DNA from: a virus
Length of the DNA stretch: 40,158 nucleotides
IMG/VR virus record: IMGVR_UViG_3300037882_000518
Span: 1 to 40,158 of that record
Reading direction: 5' to 3' (one strand)
Part shown: in pieces, positions 1 through 8,184 of the stretch
Layout of the letters: each line of letters begins with the position of its first letter
Position numbering within the stretch: position 1 is the stretch's first letter
The notes under the pieces: generated by a model
The model's database searches: none
Told to the model about the DNA's origin: nothing
The model's input: the letters and a program-made list of their open reading frames with translations, nothing else
Position numbers and translations under genes: made by a program

Positions 1-138
1 CGTAAGAAAAAAGAAGTTACTGACGGTGTAGACGATACAGAAACTCCAGTTGATGACGGTTTAGGTGATGATGAGCAAACAGAAGCTCCTGCAGCACCAA
101 AGTCTGTTAAGAAACTGAAAGTATTGCGTAAAGCATAA
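1..138 (+). CDS. C-terminal fragment of an unidentified acidic-linker protein
   Basis: An open frame runs from the first base to a TAA at 136-138 and gives 45 residues, so the gene is cut by the window edge. The visible part has a basic start (RKKKE), an acidic Thr/Asp/Glu-rich stretch (DDGLGDDEQTE), an Ala/Pro segment (APAAPKS) and a basic end (KKLKVLRKA). It resembles in composition the Pro/Ala plus acidic linker of the protein at 4562-4978. It lies 5 bases before the SNF2-like helicase and is probably in the same transcript. The function cannot be judged from this fragment. Confidence 0.6.
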   Translation, partial: RKKKEVTDGVDDTETPVDDGLGDDEQTEAPAAPKSVKKLKVLRKA

Positions 139-143
139 GCTTA

Positions 144-1583
144 ATGAATCGCGACGACCTACATCGCTATCAAGTTTCAGCTTCCGAGTTTATCACTCGG
201 AAGCTGAAATGTGCTTTGTTCATGGATATGGGTCTTGGTAAGACTGTATCCACACTAACAGCTATCAGCGACCTACTGGATGACTTCAAAGTCAATAAAG
301 TCCTTATCGTTGGACCCTTACGAGTAGCCAATACTGTCTGGAAACAAGAGGTAGAGAAATGGGACCACCTAAAGCATTTGAGAATAAACATAGCTACAGG
401 TTCACCACATGAGCGTGGAGCTGCAGTAATAGCTAGAAATATAGACATTACTGTTATCAATAGAGAAAATATACCATGGTTAGTAACTTATCTTAAGGCT
501 AGGAAATGGCCATATGACATGGTCATCATAGACGAGTCAACCTCGTTTAAGAACTATGCATCAAAAAGATTCAAGTCATTACGAACAGTAATGGGTCAAG
601 TGAAGTCGATGGTCCTGTTAACAGGAACACCTTCACCTAACAGCCTCATGGACCTATGGTCACAAATATACTTACTGGATTCAGGTCAACGCTTGGGTCA
701 GAATATCAGCGCGTACAGACGCAGGTTTTTTAGACAAGATAGCTTTAATCAGTTTGCGTATAAACCTATTGAGGGTGCAGACGAAACTATCCGTACAAAG
801 CTTTCAGATATATGTTTAACGATGAAAGCAGAAGACTACCTGGAATTACCTGAGAAAGTTGAGGTCAATCAATATATCCCTATGCCTACAGAAGCGAAAG
901 CTATGTACAAAGCATTCACTAATGACTTCCTGTACACATTAACAAACGGTAAAGAAATATCAATACCAACCGCGGCAGGATTAGTCAATAAACTATTGCA
1001 AATATGTAATGGTGCTATTTATGATGAGAATGGACAGACACACGACATCCATGACGATAAGATTAATGCATTAAAAGAACTTATAGAAGAAAATCCTAAC
1101 GATAACTTCCTTGTTGCCTATAACTTCAAATCAGACCTTGTACGTCTGAAAGCAACATTCCCACAAGCGACCGTTATGGATAGGTCTGGAGCGGCGATAA
1201 CCGAATGGAATAAGGGTAATATCCGAATCCTTCTTGCGCATCCAGCGAGCGCAGGTCATGGTCTAAACCTACAAGCAGGCGGGTCATGTGTTATCTGGTT
1301 TGGACTTAACTGGTCACTAGAGTTGTATCAACAGTTTAATGCTCGTCTACATCGTCAAGGGCAGACTAAGCCTGTACGCATTATCCATCTAGTTATGAAA
1401 GGTGGTATTGATGAGAAGATACTTAAAGCATTGACAAGTAAGGCAGAAACACAAGACAACTTACTCAACTTCTTAAAACTATCCTTCATGGAAGAAGGTT
1501 TAATTTCCAGGGTTGACTTGTCAGGACTCAAGGGAGCTAGTTCTAGATTCCAAGAGGACTTGGAGGATGAGGATGACTTGTAA
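144..1583 (+). CDS. SNF2-like DEAD/DEAH-box helicase (SF2)
   Basis: A 479-residue SF2 ATPase of the SNF2-like type found in phage replication clusters, probably remodelling DNA or protein-DNA complexes during replication or recombination. Visible motifs in order: Q-like region HRYQ (7-10), Walker A MDMGLGKT (27-34), Walker B as IIDEST (DEST at 130-133 instead of DEAH), motif III LTGTPSPN (159-166), then a C-terminal RecA-like lobe with AGHGLNLQ and the arginine-finger motif QFNARLHRQGQ near residue 400. There is no extra nuclease or zinc domain, so this is the compact phage form. The start lies 5 bases after the upstream stop with only a weak ribosome site. It overlaps the next gene by 11 bases. 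Confidence 0.92.
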   Translation: MNRDDLHRYQVSASEFITRKLKCALFMDMGLGKTVSTLTAISDLLDDFKVNKVLIVGPLRVANTVWKQEVEKWDHLKHLRINIATGSPHERGAAVIARNIDITVINRENIPWLVTYLKARKWPYDMVIIDESTSFKNYASKRFKSLRTVMGQVKSMVLLTGTPSPNSLMDLWSQIYLLDSGQRLGQNISAYRRRFFRQDSFNQFAYKPIEGADETIRTKLSDICLTMKAEDYLELPEKVEVNQYIPMPTEAKAMYKAFTNDFLYTLTNGKEISIPTAAGLVNKLLQICNGAIYDENGQTHDIHDDKINALKELIEENPNDNFLVAYNFKSDLVRLKATFPQATVMDRSGAAITEWNKGNIRILLAHPASAGHGLNLQAGGSCVIWFGLNWSLELYQQFNARLHRQGQTKPVRIIHLVMKGGIDEKILKALTSKAETQDNLLNFLKLSFMEEGLISRVDLSGLKGASSRFQEDLEDEDDL

Positions 1584-1815
1584 TGTTGAAGAACAGATTC
1601 GAGAGTTAGAAACAAATATGGGTGTCGAGATAAATACTCGACTATCTCGTATGAGACACCCCAACTATTATACAAAAATAAGAAAAAAAAGCTTTCATAA
1701 AAATACACTATCGACAGCAGAAAAACAATGTATAGCAGCTAGAGAAGCTGCTATACATGAGATAAAAGAGAAGTATAAACATCTGATTATAGACTTATTC
1801 ATCGATAGTATCTAA
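1573..1815 (+). CDS. small hypothetical protein, 80 aa
   Basis: The start ATG at 1573 is chosen because GGAGG at 1562-1566 lies 6 bases upstream; a longer frame from 1513 would overlap the helicase deeply and has no ribosome site. The protein begins MTCNVEEQIREL and is a highly charged, probably all-helical polypeptide with a Lys/Arg/His-rich middle. No family is recognised. It is translationally coupled to the helicase and ends exactly where the convergent primase gene ends. A perfect 13-bp inverted repeat sits inside the coding region. Confidence 0.7.
   Translation: MTCNVEEQIRELETNMGVEINTRLSRMRHPNYYTKIRKKSFHKNTLSTAEKQCIAAREAAIHEIKEKYKHLIIDLFIDSI
1728..1758. other. perfect 13-bp inverted repeat inside a coding region
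   Basis: ATGTATAGCAGCT (1728-1740) and AGCTGCTATACAT (1746-1758) are exact reverse complements around the loop AGAGA. No T-run follows on the plus strand, so it is not a standard terminator. It lies about 60 bases before the convergent ends of the plus- and minus-strand units and could act as a 3'-end stabiliser, a pause site or a protein-binding site. Confidence 0.7.
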
Positions 1816-4197
1816 TTAAATATCCTCTAGATACTCACCTTTGGTTCCAATCATTCTTGTAACATCATCTTGGTTCACAGTTCGCTTTGACCATATCTTC
1901 TTGTAGATTCCGTCTAACTTCATTTGGTCTTTCATTAGATTATAACCTAGTTCTTTAAGAATATAGTTGCGTTGCTTATAAGTCACATGTACATCTGGAT
2001 ACTCTAGCATCAAGTCTTTGAATAAGTCTGATGCAGACACAACCATACTGTTGTAGTTATGTCCACCTCTCTTGAGCAATTCTTTAACTTCATTTAGACC
2101 TTCAATAGAATCGTCTTCTGTAGAAATCATCATGTCCTTAAACTCACTAGCAGGAGCCTGTTTAGTATTCAAGAACTCCTTAGTTATAGGATATTCTAGG
2201 AAGTACTTACGAATCTCGTCAGAGTATTGAGCCGTCATGTCGAAAAGCTTAGGGAAGTAGTCTCTATGTGGCATTCCTACAATAGCATCTATCTCATTTA
2301 ATGACTCTAATTCGCAGAAGATCACCATGAAACGGCGGTCATCTTTTTGTAAAGGAATTGCATCCCTACGGTTCGTAAAGGATAAGTAGTTAGTAGTGTT
2401 ATACGTCGTATACGCCCTAATGTTCTTTTCATTTACTTGTATTGTGCGGTCTGTAATAAGGGGCTTAACAGCATTCAAACACTCATACCTGTTGTGTCCT
2501 TTGACATGCAATTCCTCAAGTATGTTCAGACATACACCTGTCGCCCAACCATTGAACGATGATGTAACCTGCGTAGGTGATACAGTACCGACATTCTTGT
2601 CACCTAAGCACTGGCGCATGACTTCACCAATATAAGATTTGCCCATACCTTGGATTGACTGAACAAGAATAGACCAACCTATTTGCTTACCAGGAAATTG
2701 CACATTGTGTGCCAACCATTGGATAAATATATGTGCTATTTCATCACTACCGCATATCATACGGATATGATTCTCCATCATAGTAATAGTCTCTAAACCT
2801 TTTTCAGTATACTCCAATGCCTCAACCGGTATAGTTCTAGGGTTGAAACTATTGAGCAATAGTGTACCATCAATCTCACATATTAAATCTGAGAATGTAG
2901 GTAAGTATGCTATAGCATCTATTTTCTTAATGAAGCCATTATCACTCACATACTTAGTTGCAGATATTTTTGAGCCAGCTTGGTTACACGGCACATAAAT
3001 ACCATTCTGCAAGTTAAATGATTCAGACTTATGCATCTGGAGATTGTCTAAATCCATATAGCAGTTATGACTATTGATGTATATCCATCTCTTACACCAT
3101 TCAGGTTGTTCCATATCCTCTACAAATTGACCTGTGACAATGTCATGCTTTTGCACAAGACTTCGTATCGCAGCAACAGACATGCGCACACCGGTTATCT
3201 CTTTAAGACGACTCTGTATAGCCTTAACTAACTTTTCTCTATTAATCTTGTCGAAGTCTTCTTTACGAATAGCTGATACAATATCGAACTGGATAACTTT
3301 CTCATCAGCATACTTTATGCGTTCAATATAATTATTGACTTTGTCATGCTCTTCATAGAACATGACTTCCTTAACCATATAGTTGACAGTACCTAATGTG
3401 ATTCCGCCACCGACATTAAATCCTTTCCATTTAGATTCACAAAGACCTTCTTCATATTTATCACTTTGCTTAGACCATTCATCCCATAGCTCAAAACCCT
3501 CGATAGGATCCCAACTATGTAAGGACATACCTATATCCACCCATGTATCATGATCCACGCTCGGATCGAGCTTGTATAACATCTGCTCAACTTTCTTAAC
3601 AGACCAATTGGAGTATTTACCTCCACCGATAAGTCCTTCAAAATCACCTAAATCATTTTTAGGAGCAGAAACTTCATAAGCAAGTAATTTGATTAAAGAC
3701 TTAGGTACATCATACTCTAACATCTCTTCTAATGGATCATAGAAAGTGTATGATTCTGTACCATATTCTTTTATAATACTACCAGGAATAACACAGTATT
3801 GCCCGTATGACAGAAAGTCAATACCTGGATACTCTTTTACATTCTTCTTAAGACTAACTTCTTCATTGATATGTTTTAGCTTAAGATAGTAATGGTGACC
3901 ACCAGAAGGTGTAACAACACAGGGTTCAAAGGCGAACTCTTTGTCAAATCTGTGTATGTAGTAGAGTAGCTTTTCTAAACTAGCCTCACCGCCTTTTTTA
4001 GGATCAATATCAACTACTAAGTAATTAGCATCTATTGCCCATGCAAGGTTGCCTTTATGATTATAAATAGAATCTTTACTAAACTTCTTTGTTACCCAAT
4101 CCGTGGCCTCTTTCACAGGTTTTTTACTATTTTTCCTTAAAGGGAATAGTTTCTTATTACCTTGAGTATATAACTCAATGATATGTCTATTTATCAT
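1816..4197 (-). CDS. bifunctional primase-polymerase / SF3 (D5-like) helicase
   Basis: A 793-residue fusion that primes and unwinds DNA at the replication fork. The N-terminal archaeo-eukaryotic-type prim-pol domain (about 10-175) shows the metal motif VDIDP (D63, D65), the SGGHHYY motif (98-104) and GID with D127. A PriCT-like linker covers about 195-265 (WVDIGMSLHSW). The C-terminal D5/DUF5906-type SF3 helicase has Walker A SIQGMGKS (514-521), Walker B ILEEL (559-563), sensor FTNRRD (607-612) and arginine finger DDRR (619-622). It is the only large replication gene on the minus strand, read from the promoter at 4440-4468 behind the small regulator. Its stop abuts the convergent gene. Confidence 0.93.
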   Translation of the reverse strand: MINRHIIELYTQGNKKLFPLRKNSKKPVKEATDWVTKKFSKDSIYNHKGNLAWAIDANYLVVDIDPKKGGEASLEKLLYYIHRFDKEFAFEPCVVTPSGGHHYYLKLKHINEEVSLKKNVKEYPGIDFLSYGQYCVIPGSIIKEYGTESYTFYDPLEEMLEYDVPKSLIKLLAYEVSAPKNDLGDFEGLIGGGKYSNWSVKKVEQMLYKLDPSVDHDTWVDIGMSLHSWDPIEGFELWDEWSKQSDKYEEGLCESKWKGFNVGGGITLGTVNYMVKEVMFYEEHDKVNNYIERIKYADEKVIQFDIVSAIRKEDFDKINREKLVKAIQSRLKEITGVRMSVAAIRSLVQKHDIVTGQFVEDMEQPEWCKRWIYINSHNCYMDLDNLQMHKSESFNLQNGIYVPCNQAGSKISATKYVSDNGFIKKIDAIAYLPTFSDLICEIDGTLLLNSFNPRTIPVEALEYTEKGLETITMMENHIRMICGSDEIAHIFIQWLAHNVQFPGKQIGWSILVQSIQGMGKSYIGEVMRQCLGDKNVGTVSPTQVTSSFNGWATGVCLNILEELHVKGHNRYECLNAVKPLITDRTIQVNEKNIRAYTTYNTTNYLSFTNRRDAIPLQKDDRRFMVIFCELESLNEIDAIVGMPHRDYFPKLFDMTAQYSDEIRKYFLEYPITKEFLNTKQAPASEFKDMMISTEDDSIEGLNEVKELLKRGGHNYNSMVVSASDLFKDLMLEYPDVHVTYKQRNYILKELGYNLMKDQMKLDGIYKKIWSKRTVNQDDVTRMIGTKGEYLEDI

Positions 4198-4214
4198 GTC
4201 GAAAATCCTGGGAT

Positions 4215-4403
4215 TTAATTTGATGAATCTTTAATATATTTGGACACTTTCTTTAAAGTATCTATAGTATAATTTTCTTCTTCACCACGAGCTAATTTCT
4301 TTAGCGTAGGATATGATAAATCAATTTTTTTCGATATGACATACAAACGTTTGTCTTTTAATCCTTTAATTATCTCTTCACGAGACAAAATACTTTCTTC
4401 CAC
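4215..4403 (-). CDS. small Cro/CI-like HTH regulator
   Basis: A 62-residue protein with a GTG start at 4403; GAGG lies 6 bases upstream of it. The middle of the protein (about 16-55) reads as a five-helix XRE-type DNA-binding fold, with the recognition-helix region SYPTLKKLARGEEE. It is the first gene of the leftward unit, ahead of the primase-helicase, and lies next to back-to-back promoters at 4440-4524. The inference is that it represses one or both of these, as Cro does in other phages. There is no oligomerisation or cleavage domain, so it is not a full CI repressor. Confidence 0.8.
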   Translation of the reverse strand: MEESILSREEIIKGLKDKRLYVISKKIDLSYPTLKKLARGEEENYTIDTLKKVSKYIKDSSN

Positions 4404-4439
4404 TTGTTACCTCATACTGGTGATACTTATCGTATTTTT

Positions 4440-4468
4440 ATAGTACACAGAGTTTTGGTAAATGTAAA
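4440..4468 (-). promoter_or_regulatory. leftward sigma70-like promoter for regulator and primase
   Basis: On the minus strand TTTACA (4468-4463) is followed by 17 bases and TACTAT (4445-4440), giving a predicted start about 30 bases before the GTG at 4403. The -35 faces the -35 of the rightward promoter, with 27 bases between them, so a single bound repressor could control both. Confidence 0.75.
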
Positions 4469-4495
4469 ATATATTTTAGTATACGAAAAAAGTAT

Positions 4496-4524
4496 TTTAC
4501 AAACCAAAAAAGATATGGTAGTAT
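4496..4524 (+). promoter_or_regulatory. rightward sigma70-like promoter for the ThyX/nuclease unit
   Basis: TTTACA (4496-4501), 17 bases, TAGTAT (4519-4524). The predicted start near 4531 gives a leader of about 30 bases with AGGAG at 4551-4555 before ATG 4562. It has the same -35 hexamer and spacing as the opposing promoter and the one at 7366. Confidence 0.78.
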
Positions 4525-4561
4525 GACTTTGTCGATGAGACATAACAACCAGGAGATAATA

Positions 4562-4978
4562 ATGAGTATCGAAGATAAAATTGACGGACTTACTAAAGCT
4601 TTTACCGATTTGACAAAAGCTATCATAAATCTAACAGGTGTTGTAGAGTCATCTATGACAGAAGAAACTATTGATGACGCACCTGTACAACAAGTGTCAA
4701 AGTCAACACCGGTTAAAACTGCAGCTCCAACACTTGCACCAAAAGTTGTTGCTAAACCTGTTCCAGTAGTTGCAGCTGAAGAAGATGACTTCTTAGGTGA
4801 AGATGAAGTGGAACAAGCAACTGTAGCATCAGTCAAAGACCTTGCTAAAAGTAAAATGGCAGCAGGTGTTGATCGTGCAAAAATTAAAGAACTTATCACA
4901 GGTTTAGGTGGAGAGTCTGTAAGTGATTTAAGTGATACAGCACTTAACAAACTTACTGCTGAACTTAATAAACTATAA
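4562..4978 (+). CDS. hypothetical acidic-linker protein, 138 aa
   Basis: ATG 4562 is chosen because AGGAG precedes it and because a longer frame from 4523 would begin inside the promoter -10. Three regions are visible: an N-terminal amphipathic helix with heptad character (MSIEDKIDGLTKAFTDLTKA), a Pro/Ala/Val-rich linker ending in the acidic block EEDDFLGEDE, and a C-terminal helical domain (about 88-138, SVKDLAKSKMAAG ... IKELITGLGG) resembling small helix-extended-loop-helix binding modules. No family is recognised. As first gene of the early rightward unit it may be a replication accessory or host-interaction factor; this is inference. Confidence 0.72.
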   Translation: MSIEDKIDGLTKAFTDLTKAIINLTGVVESSMTEETIDDAPVQQVSKSTPVKTAAPTLAPKVVAKPVPVVAAEEDDFLGEDEVEQATVASVKDLAKSKMAAGVDRAKIKELITGLGGESVSDLSDTALNKLTAELNKL

Positions 4979-4991
4979 GGAATAAGGTGTT

Positions 4992-5258
4992 ATGGAAGTT
5001 CGTTCATTTACAACTTTTGCCGAATTGTTAGCTAATGTTAAAGAGACTGTTGAAGGAAGAACTCAGGAAAAAATAAACGCTGAGAATTCAGACTTTCTTA
5101 AACACGCCCCGGTAGAAGTAATTGCTGATATTTACAGAGATACTTTAGCTGAACTCAATAAATTAGCTACATCAATTCTTGAAAAAGGTGCTAAGTTAAA
5201 TCTTGATTTTGACGAAAAAACCTATCAATTTGATGTAAAAATCACTAAAATTATTTAG
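4992..5258 (+). CDS. hypothetical early protein, 88 aa
   Basis: Starts 13 bases after the previous stop, with AAGGAATAAGG providing the ribosome site. The sequence is predicted mainly alpha-helical (FAELLANVKETVEG, IADIYRDTLAELNKLATSILEKG) with a C-terminal beta-like strand pair (YQFDVKITKII). No motif or family is recognised. It is cotranscribed with the neighbouring acidic-linker protein and is followed by a hairpin before thyX. Confidence 0.65.
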   Translation: MEVRSFTTFAELLANVKETVEGRTQEKINAENSDFLKHAPVEVIADIYRDTLAELNKLATSILEKGAKLNLDFDEKTYQFDVKITKII

Positions 5259-5267
5259 TATCAAGTC

Positions 5268-5299
5268 TTACCGGCGGACTATAAATGCCGGTAAATTTT
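5268..5299 (+). terminator. hairpin with short U-tract (attenuator or weak terminator)
   Basis: TTACCGGC (5268-5275) pairs with GCCGGTAA (5287-5294) around an 11-base loop and is followed by ATTTTTAT. The stem is perfect but the T-run is short, and thyX starts only 20 bases later, so partial read-through is likely. It may set the ratio between the two small early proteins and ThyX. Confidence 0.6.
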
Positions 5300-5313
5300 T
5301 ATAGGAGAATAAA

Positions 5314-6051
5314 ATGAAGTTTGTCAATCCTGAAGTTTTCATGATAGCTAGTACTCAAATAAATGATTTAGAATTACAGTCATTCTTAAATCGTTTAGGT
5401 GTACCTGGATGGAATACTAATGCTGCATCAGATGCAGAGAAGTTAATGGAAGTAGCAGGAAAGACTTGCTACATGAGTTTTCATCCAGACTTAAACAGGA
5501 ATCTAACCAGGGTTCGACATAAGCAGAATAAAGAATATATTCAGGATGGTCTGATTAAGGTAGGTCATGAGAGCGTATTGGAACATGCATCAGTAACCTT
5601 CGCTATTCATGGAGTAAGCCGTATCTTTACACACGAATTAGTACGTCATAGAGCAGGCTGTGCATATAGTCAACAGTCAGGTCGTTATGTACGTGTTGAT
5701 GAGATTGAAGCATATCGTCCTGAATGCTTAACGGACGAGGAAAATGTGCTATTGGCAGATTCATTAAAAGCTATTGAAATACTTTATAATAATCTTGAGT
5801 CTAAAGTATTTGAAAGAGTAGGAGATGATTTTAATACTAAGAAACAAGTTACATCAGCCATACGTCGTATCCTACCTAATGGTCAGGTCAATACAATCAT
5901 CTTTACAGCTAACCATAGAGCATTGCGCCATATTCTTAAAATGCGTTTATCTATACATGCTGAAGAAGAGATTAGATATGTGTTCAAACTGATTTTAACA
6001 CAATTGCAGATAAACTTTCCATCAATTTATGAAGATATTGAGGCAGAATAA
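5314..6051 (+). CDS. thyX: flavin-dependent thymidylate synthase ThyX
   Basis: Makes dTMP from dUMP using FAD, methylene-tetrahydrofolate and NADPH. The 245-residue length fits the family. The signature starts RHR (111-113) and continues AGCAYSQQSGRY (S119, S122, R124), the one-residue-longer spacing seen in some ThyX proteins. GHESVLEH (84-91) and the C-terminal NHRALRHILKMR region are also typical. AGGAG at 5303 supports the start. The stop overlaps the next start (TAATG). The phage also has a thymidylate-synthase-fold protein at 10902, so ThyX probably supplies dTMP while the other enzyme makes a modified nucleotide; that division of labour is inferred. Confidence 0.93.
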   Translation: MKFVNPEVFMIASTQINDLELQSFLNRLGVPGWNTNAASDAEKLMEVAGKTCYMSFHPDLNRNLTRVRHKQNKEYIQDGLIKVGHESVLEHASVTFAIHGVSRIFTHELVRHRAGCAYSQQSGRYVRVDEIEAYRPECLTDEENVLLADSLKAIEILYNNLESKVFERVGDDFNTKKQVTSAIRRILPNGQVNTIIFTANHRALRHILKMRLSIHAEEEIRYVFKLILTQLQINFPSIYEDIEAE

Positions 6052-7358
6052 TGACTAAACTTCACGCCAAACTCTCTGCATCCGGTTCGGCTAAGTGGCT
6101 TAATTGTCCAGGTTCTGTTAATGCTGAATCAGTGTATCCAAAGTCATCATCGAGTTACGCGGATGAAGGTACATTAGCACATGAAATAGCAGACCTGTGC
6201 CTAAAGAATAGAAAAGATGCGGTATTCTATCTTGGTAAAACACTTAAAGAACTAAATATCAAAATAAGTTCTATTAAACAAGAACATAAAATTGACGATG
6301 AGATGGTGCAAAATGTACAAGAATATGTTGATTATGTATTATCTTTTGAAACTACGGATTCTATTCTTTTCACAGAAGAAAAAGTAGACTTTTCAAATGT
6401 GGTACCAGAAGGCTTTGGCACATGCGATTCGGCTATCCTGGTACCACATAAAAGAAGATTACATATCTTTGACTTGAAATACGGAAAAGGTGTTCCAGTT
6501 GATGCATTTGAAAATACTCAAGGTCAAATGTATGCGATAGGATTTTATAATCAGATAGGCTTTTTAGATGACTTTGATGATATTTCTATTCATATTTGTC
6601 AACCAAGGATTAACAACTTTTCCGAATGGGAAATATCTGTCAAAGACCTTATTAAGTTTAGTAAATGGGTTGCTGAAAGAGCTGAATTAGCATTAACTCC
6701 AAACGCACCAAGAGTACCTGGTGAAAAGCAATGTCAGTGGTGTTTAGCTAAAGGTGATTGCAAAGCATTACTGCGTTTCACTGAAGACATTATAGGTCAA
6801 CAGTTTGACAACCTTGATGAGGTAGAAAACCAATCATTAACCAATGATAATAAGAAAACTATACTAGATAACAAAGACTTAATTATAGACTTTCTTAGTT
6901 CGGTTGAGAAATCTGTTTATGAAGAACTGTTAAAAGGTACAGAGTTCAAAGGATATAAGTTAGTAGAAGGTCGATCAAATAGAGCTTTTGCTGAAAAACT
7001 TACTTATGAATGTAATATAATTAGTTATGATGAAAAATATCATTATTTAACTATTAAAGATGATAAATTCAAAGATAAAGAATTAAAGTTTGAAAGTGCA
7101 AACGTGTTAATAGAACTTAATGAAGGAATATTTACTCTAACTACTTCAGCAGAACAACTAATGCTTGCTGTATTGGAGGAAGAAGCTTATAGTAAAAAGC
7201 TTATAGGTATAGGTGATGCTGAAAAGAAATTAGGTAAGAAAGTGATGGAAGAAATTACCATAAAGCCTGCTGGCAAGTTAACTATGGTTAAAGAATCTGA
7301 TAATCGTAAAGCAGTTAGTGTAACAAAAACAGAAGATTTATTTGATACGTTGAACTAA
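6051..7358 (+). CDS. DUF2800 PD-(D/E)XK nuclease, Cas4/RecB-like
   Basis: A 435-residue phage nuclease of the DUF2800 type, related to Cas4 and RecB C-terminal nucleases. The N-terminus SASGSAKWLNCPGS carries the first cysteine (C19), followed by GTLAHEIADL. The nuclease core is visible as GTCDSAIL and then FDLKYGKG (D-x-K), followed by Q and YAIGFYNQ. The cysteines CQWC and a later C (LAKGDCKAL, about residues 226-236) with C19 could bind a 4Fe-4S cluster. Genes of this family usually lie beside DUF2815 SSB and DNA polymerase genes, as here, so a role in recombination or end processing is likely. The C-terminal 200 residues are less recognisable. Confidence 0.88.
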   Translation: MTKLHAKLSASGSAKWLNCPGSVNAESVYPKSSSSYADEGTLAHEIADLCLKNRKDAVFYLGKTLKELNIKISSIKQEHKIDDEMVQNVQEYVDYVLSFETTDSILFTEEKVDFSNVVPEGFGTCDSAILVPHKRRLHIFDLKYGKGVPVDAFENTQGQMYAIGFYNQIGFLDDFDDISIHICQPRINNFSEWEISVKDLIKFSKWVAERAELALTPNAPRVPGEKQCQWCLAKGDCKALLRFTEDIIGQQFDNLDEVENQSLTNDNKKTILDNKDLIIDFLSSVEKSVYEELLKGTEFKGYKLVEGRSNRAFAEKLTYECNIISYDEKYHYLTIKDDKFKDKELKFESANVLIELNEGIFTLTTSAEQLMLAVLEEEAYSKKLIGIGDAEKKLGKKVMEEITIKPAGKLTMVKESDNRKAVSVTKTEDLFDTLN

Positions 7359-7365
7359 TTTATAG

Positions 7366-7394
7366 TTTACAAAGACTAAAATGTATTTTATAAT
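7366..7394 (+). promoter_or_regulatory. strong sigma70-like promoter for SSB and DNA polymerase
   Basis: TTTACA (7366-7371), exactly 17 bases, TATAAT (7389-7394). This is the best sigma70 match in the window, immediately after the nuclease stop. Transcription would start near 7401, leaving a leader of nearly 200 bases before the SSB gene. Confidence 0.82.
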
Positions 7395-7595
7395 AATCTT
7401 ACTACTTCAATGTAGTTGGGAGTGACGAAATAAAGGTGCTTATTGTGTTTTTGGTTGGGTACTTTTACACAAAAGAATAAGTTAAAAGGTGAGACAGAAT
7501 GAATCTTCCATTAAGCATCACCTGCCTTTATCATCTATGTGTGGCGACATAGGTCTGATGAGTTTGCCAATATAATCATAGAAGGATAAAATAAA
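7395..7595 (+). promoter_or_regulatory. structured leader with a 17-codon upstream ORF
   Basis: The leader contains a possible ribosome site AGGTGA (7487-7492) six bases before ATG 7499, which opens a 17-codon frame ending TAG 7550-7552 (MNLPLSITCLYHLCVAT). TCACCT (7518-7523), inside that frame, is the exact complement of the ribosome site. A second perfect hairpin, CTATGT/ACATAG (7535-7540 and 7547-7552), overlaps the stop codon. The SSB ribosome site AAGGA follows at 7582. This could be a translational control element for SSB; no known riboswitch was recognised. Confidence 0.45.
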
Positions 7596-8120
7596 ATGGC
7601 TACAGAATCTAAAAAAGTTGTACTAAAAAATGTTCGCTTGTCTTTTCCATCATTGTTTGAGAAATCAGTCTTTGAAGGTAAAGAAGGAAAATACGAAGCA
7701 ACTTTCCTAATCCCTAAAAGTGATAAGAACACTTACGCAGCATTATCACAAGCTATCGAAGAAGCTATTAAAGAATCTAAACTTAAAGTAGCATCTGATA
7801 AACGTTGCTTAAAAGACGGTGATGATTCAGAGTATGATGGCTATCCTGGACATTGGGCGTTCAAAGCTGCTAATTCTAAACGTCCAACAGTAATTGACAG
7901 GGATAAAACTCCAATTACAGAAAAAGACGAAAAGATTTATGCAGGTTGCTATGTCAATGCTATTGTTGACATTTGGATCCAGAACAACCAATATGGCAAG
8001 CGTGCAAATGCTAATCTTTATGGAGTTCAGTTTGTAGCAGACGGTGAGCCGTTCGGCATGGGACCAATTGACGTTACTGATGACTTTGAAGACCTTGGTG
8101 ATGATACAGAAGAGTTGTAA
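7596..8120 (+). CDS. DUF2815 single-stranded DNA-binding protein
   Basis: A 174-residue protein of the DUF2815 family, OB-fold-like phage SSBs comparable to T7 gp2.5. Recognised from the N-terminal pattern KVVLKNVRLSFPSLFE, then KYEATFLIPK and the FKAANSKRPTVIDRD region. The C-terminus ends in an acidic tail (DDFEDLGDDTEEL), the usual docking site of phage SSBs for polymerase and helicase. It has its own strong promoter, fitting the high amounts needed. A hairpin at 8134-8160 separates it from the polymerase gene. Confidence 0.88.
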   Translation: MATESKKVVLKNVRLSFPSLFEKSVFEGKEGKYEATFLIPKSDKNTYAALSQAIEEAIKESKLKVASDKRCLKDGDDSEYDGYPGHWAFKAANSKRPTVIDRDKTPITEKDEKIYAGCYVNAIVDIWIQNNQYGKRANANLYGVQFVADGEPFGMGPIDVTDDFEDLGDDTEEL

Positions 8121-8133
8121 AAGATAACTCAAA

Positions 8134-8166
8134 AGGTGGGTAGCGTATAGTTACCCACCTAATTTT
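8134..8166 (+). terminator. intrinsic terminator/attenuator after the SSB gene
   Basis: AGGTGGGTA (8134-8142) pairs perfectly with TACCCACCT (8152-8160) around a 9-base loop and is followed by AATTTTCTCT. The weak T-run suggests partial termination, which would give high SSB and lower DNA polymerase from one promoter. Confidence 0.65.
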
Positions 8167-8184
8167 CTCTGATGTAGGTTTTCA

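Noticed and set aside
4438-4950. 170-codon open frame on the minus strand opposite the acidic-linker protein
   Set aside because: It is antisense to a gene with a clear promoter and ribosome site, has a low-complexity Ser/Ala/Thr composition typical of an antisense shadow, and has no ribosome site.
7554-7580. CTGATGAG core suggesting a hammerhead ribozyme
   Set aside because: No GAAA core and no stem I/III partners at suitable positions. The match is a short chance motif.
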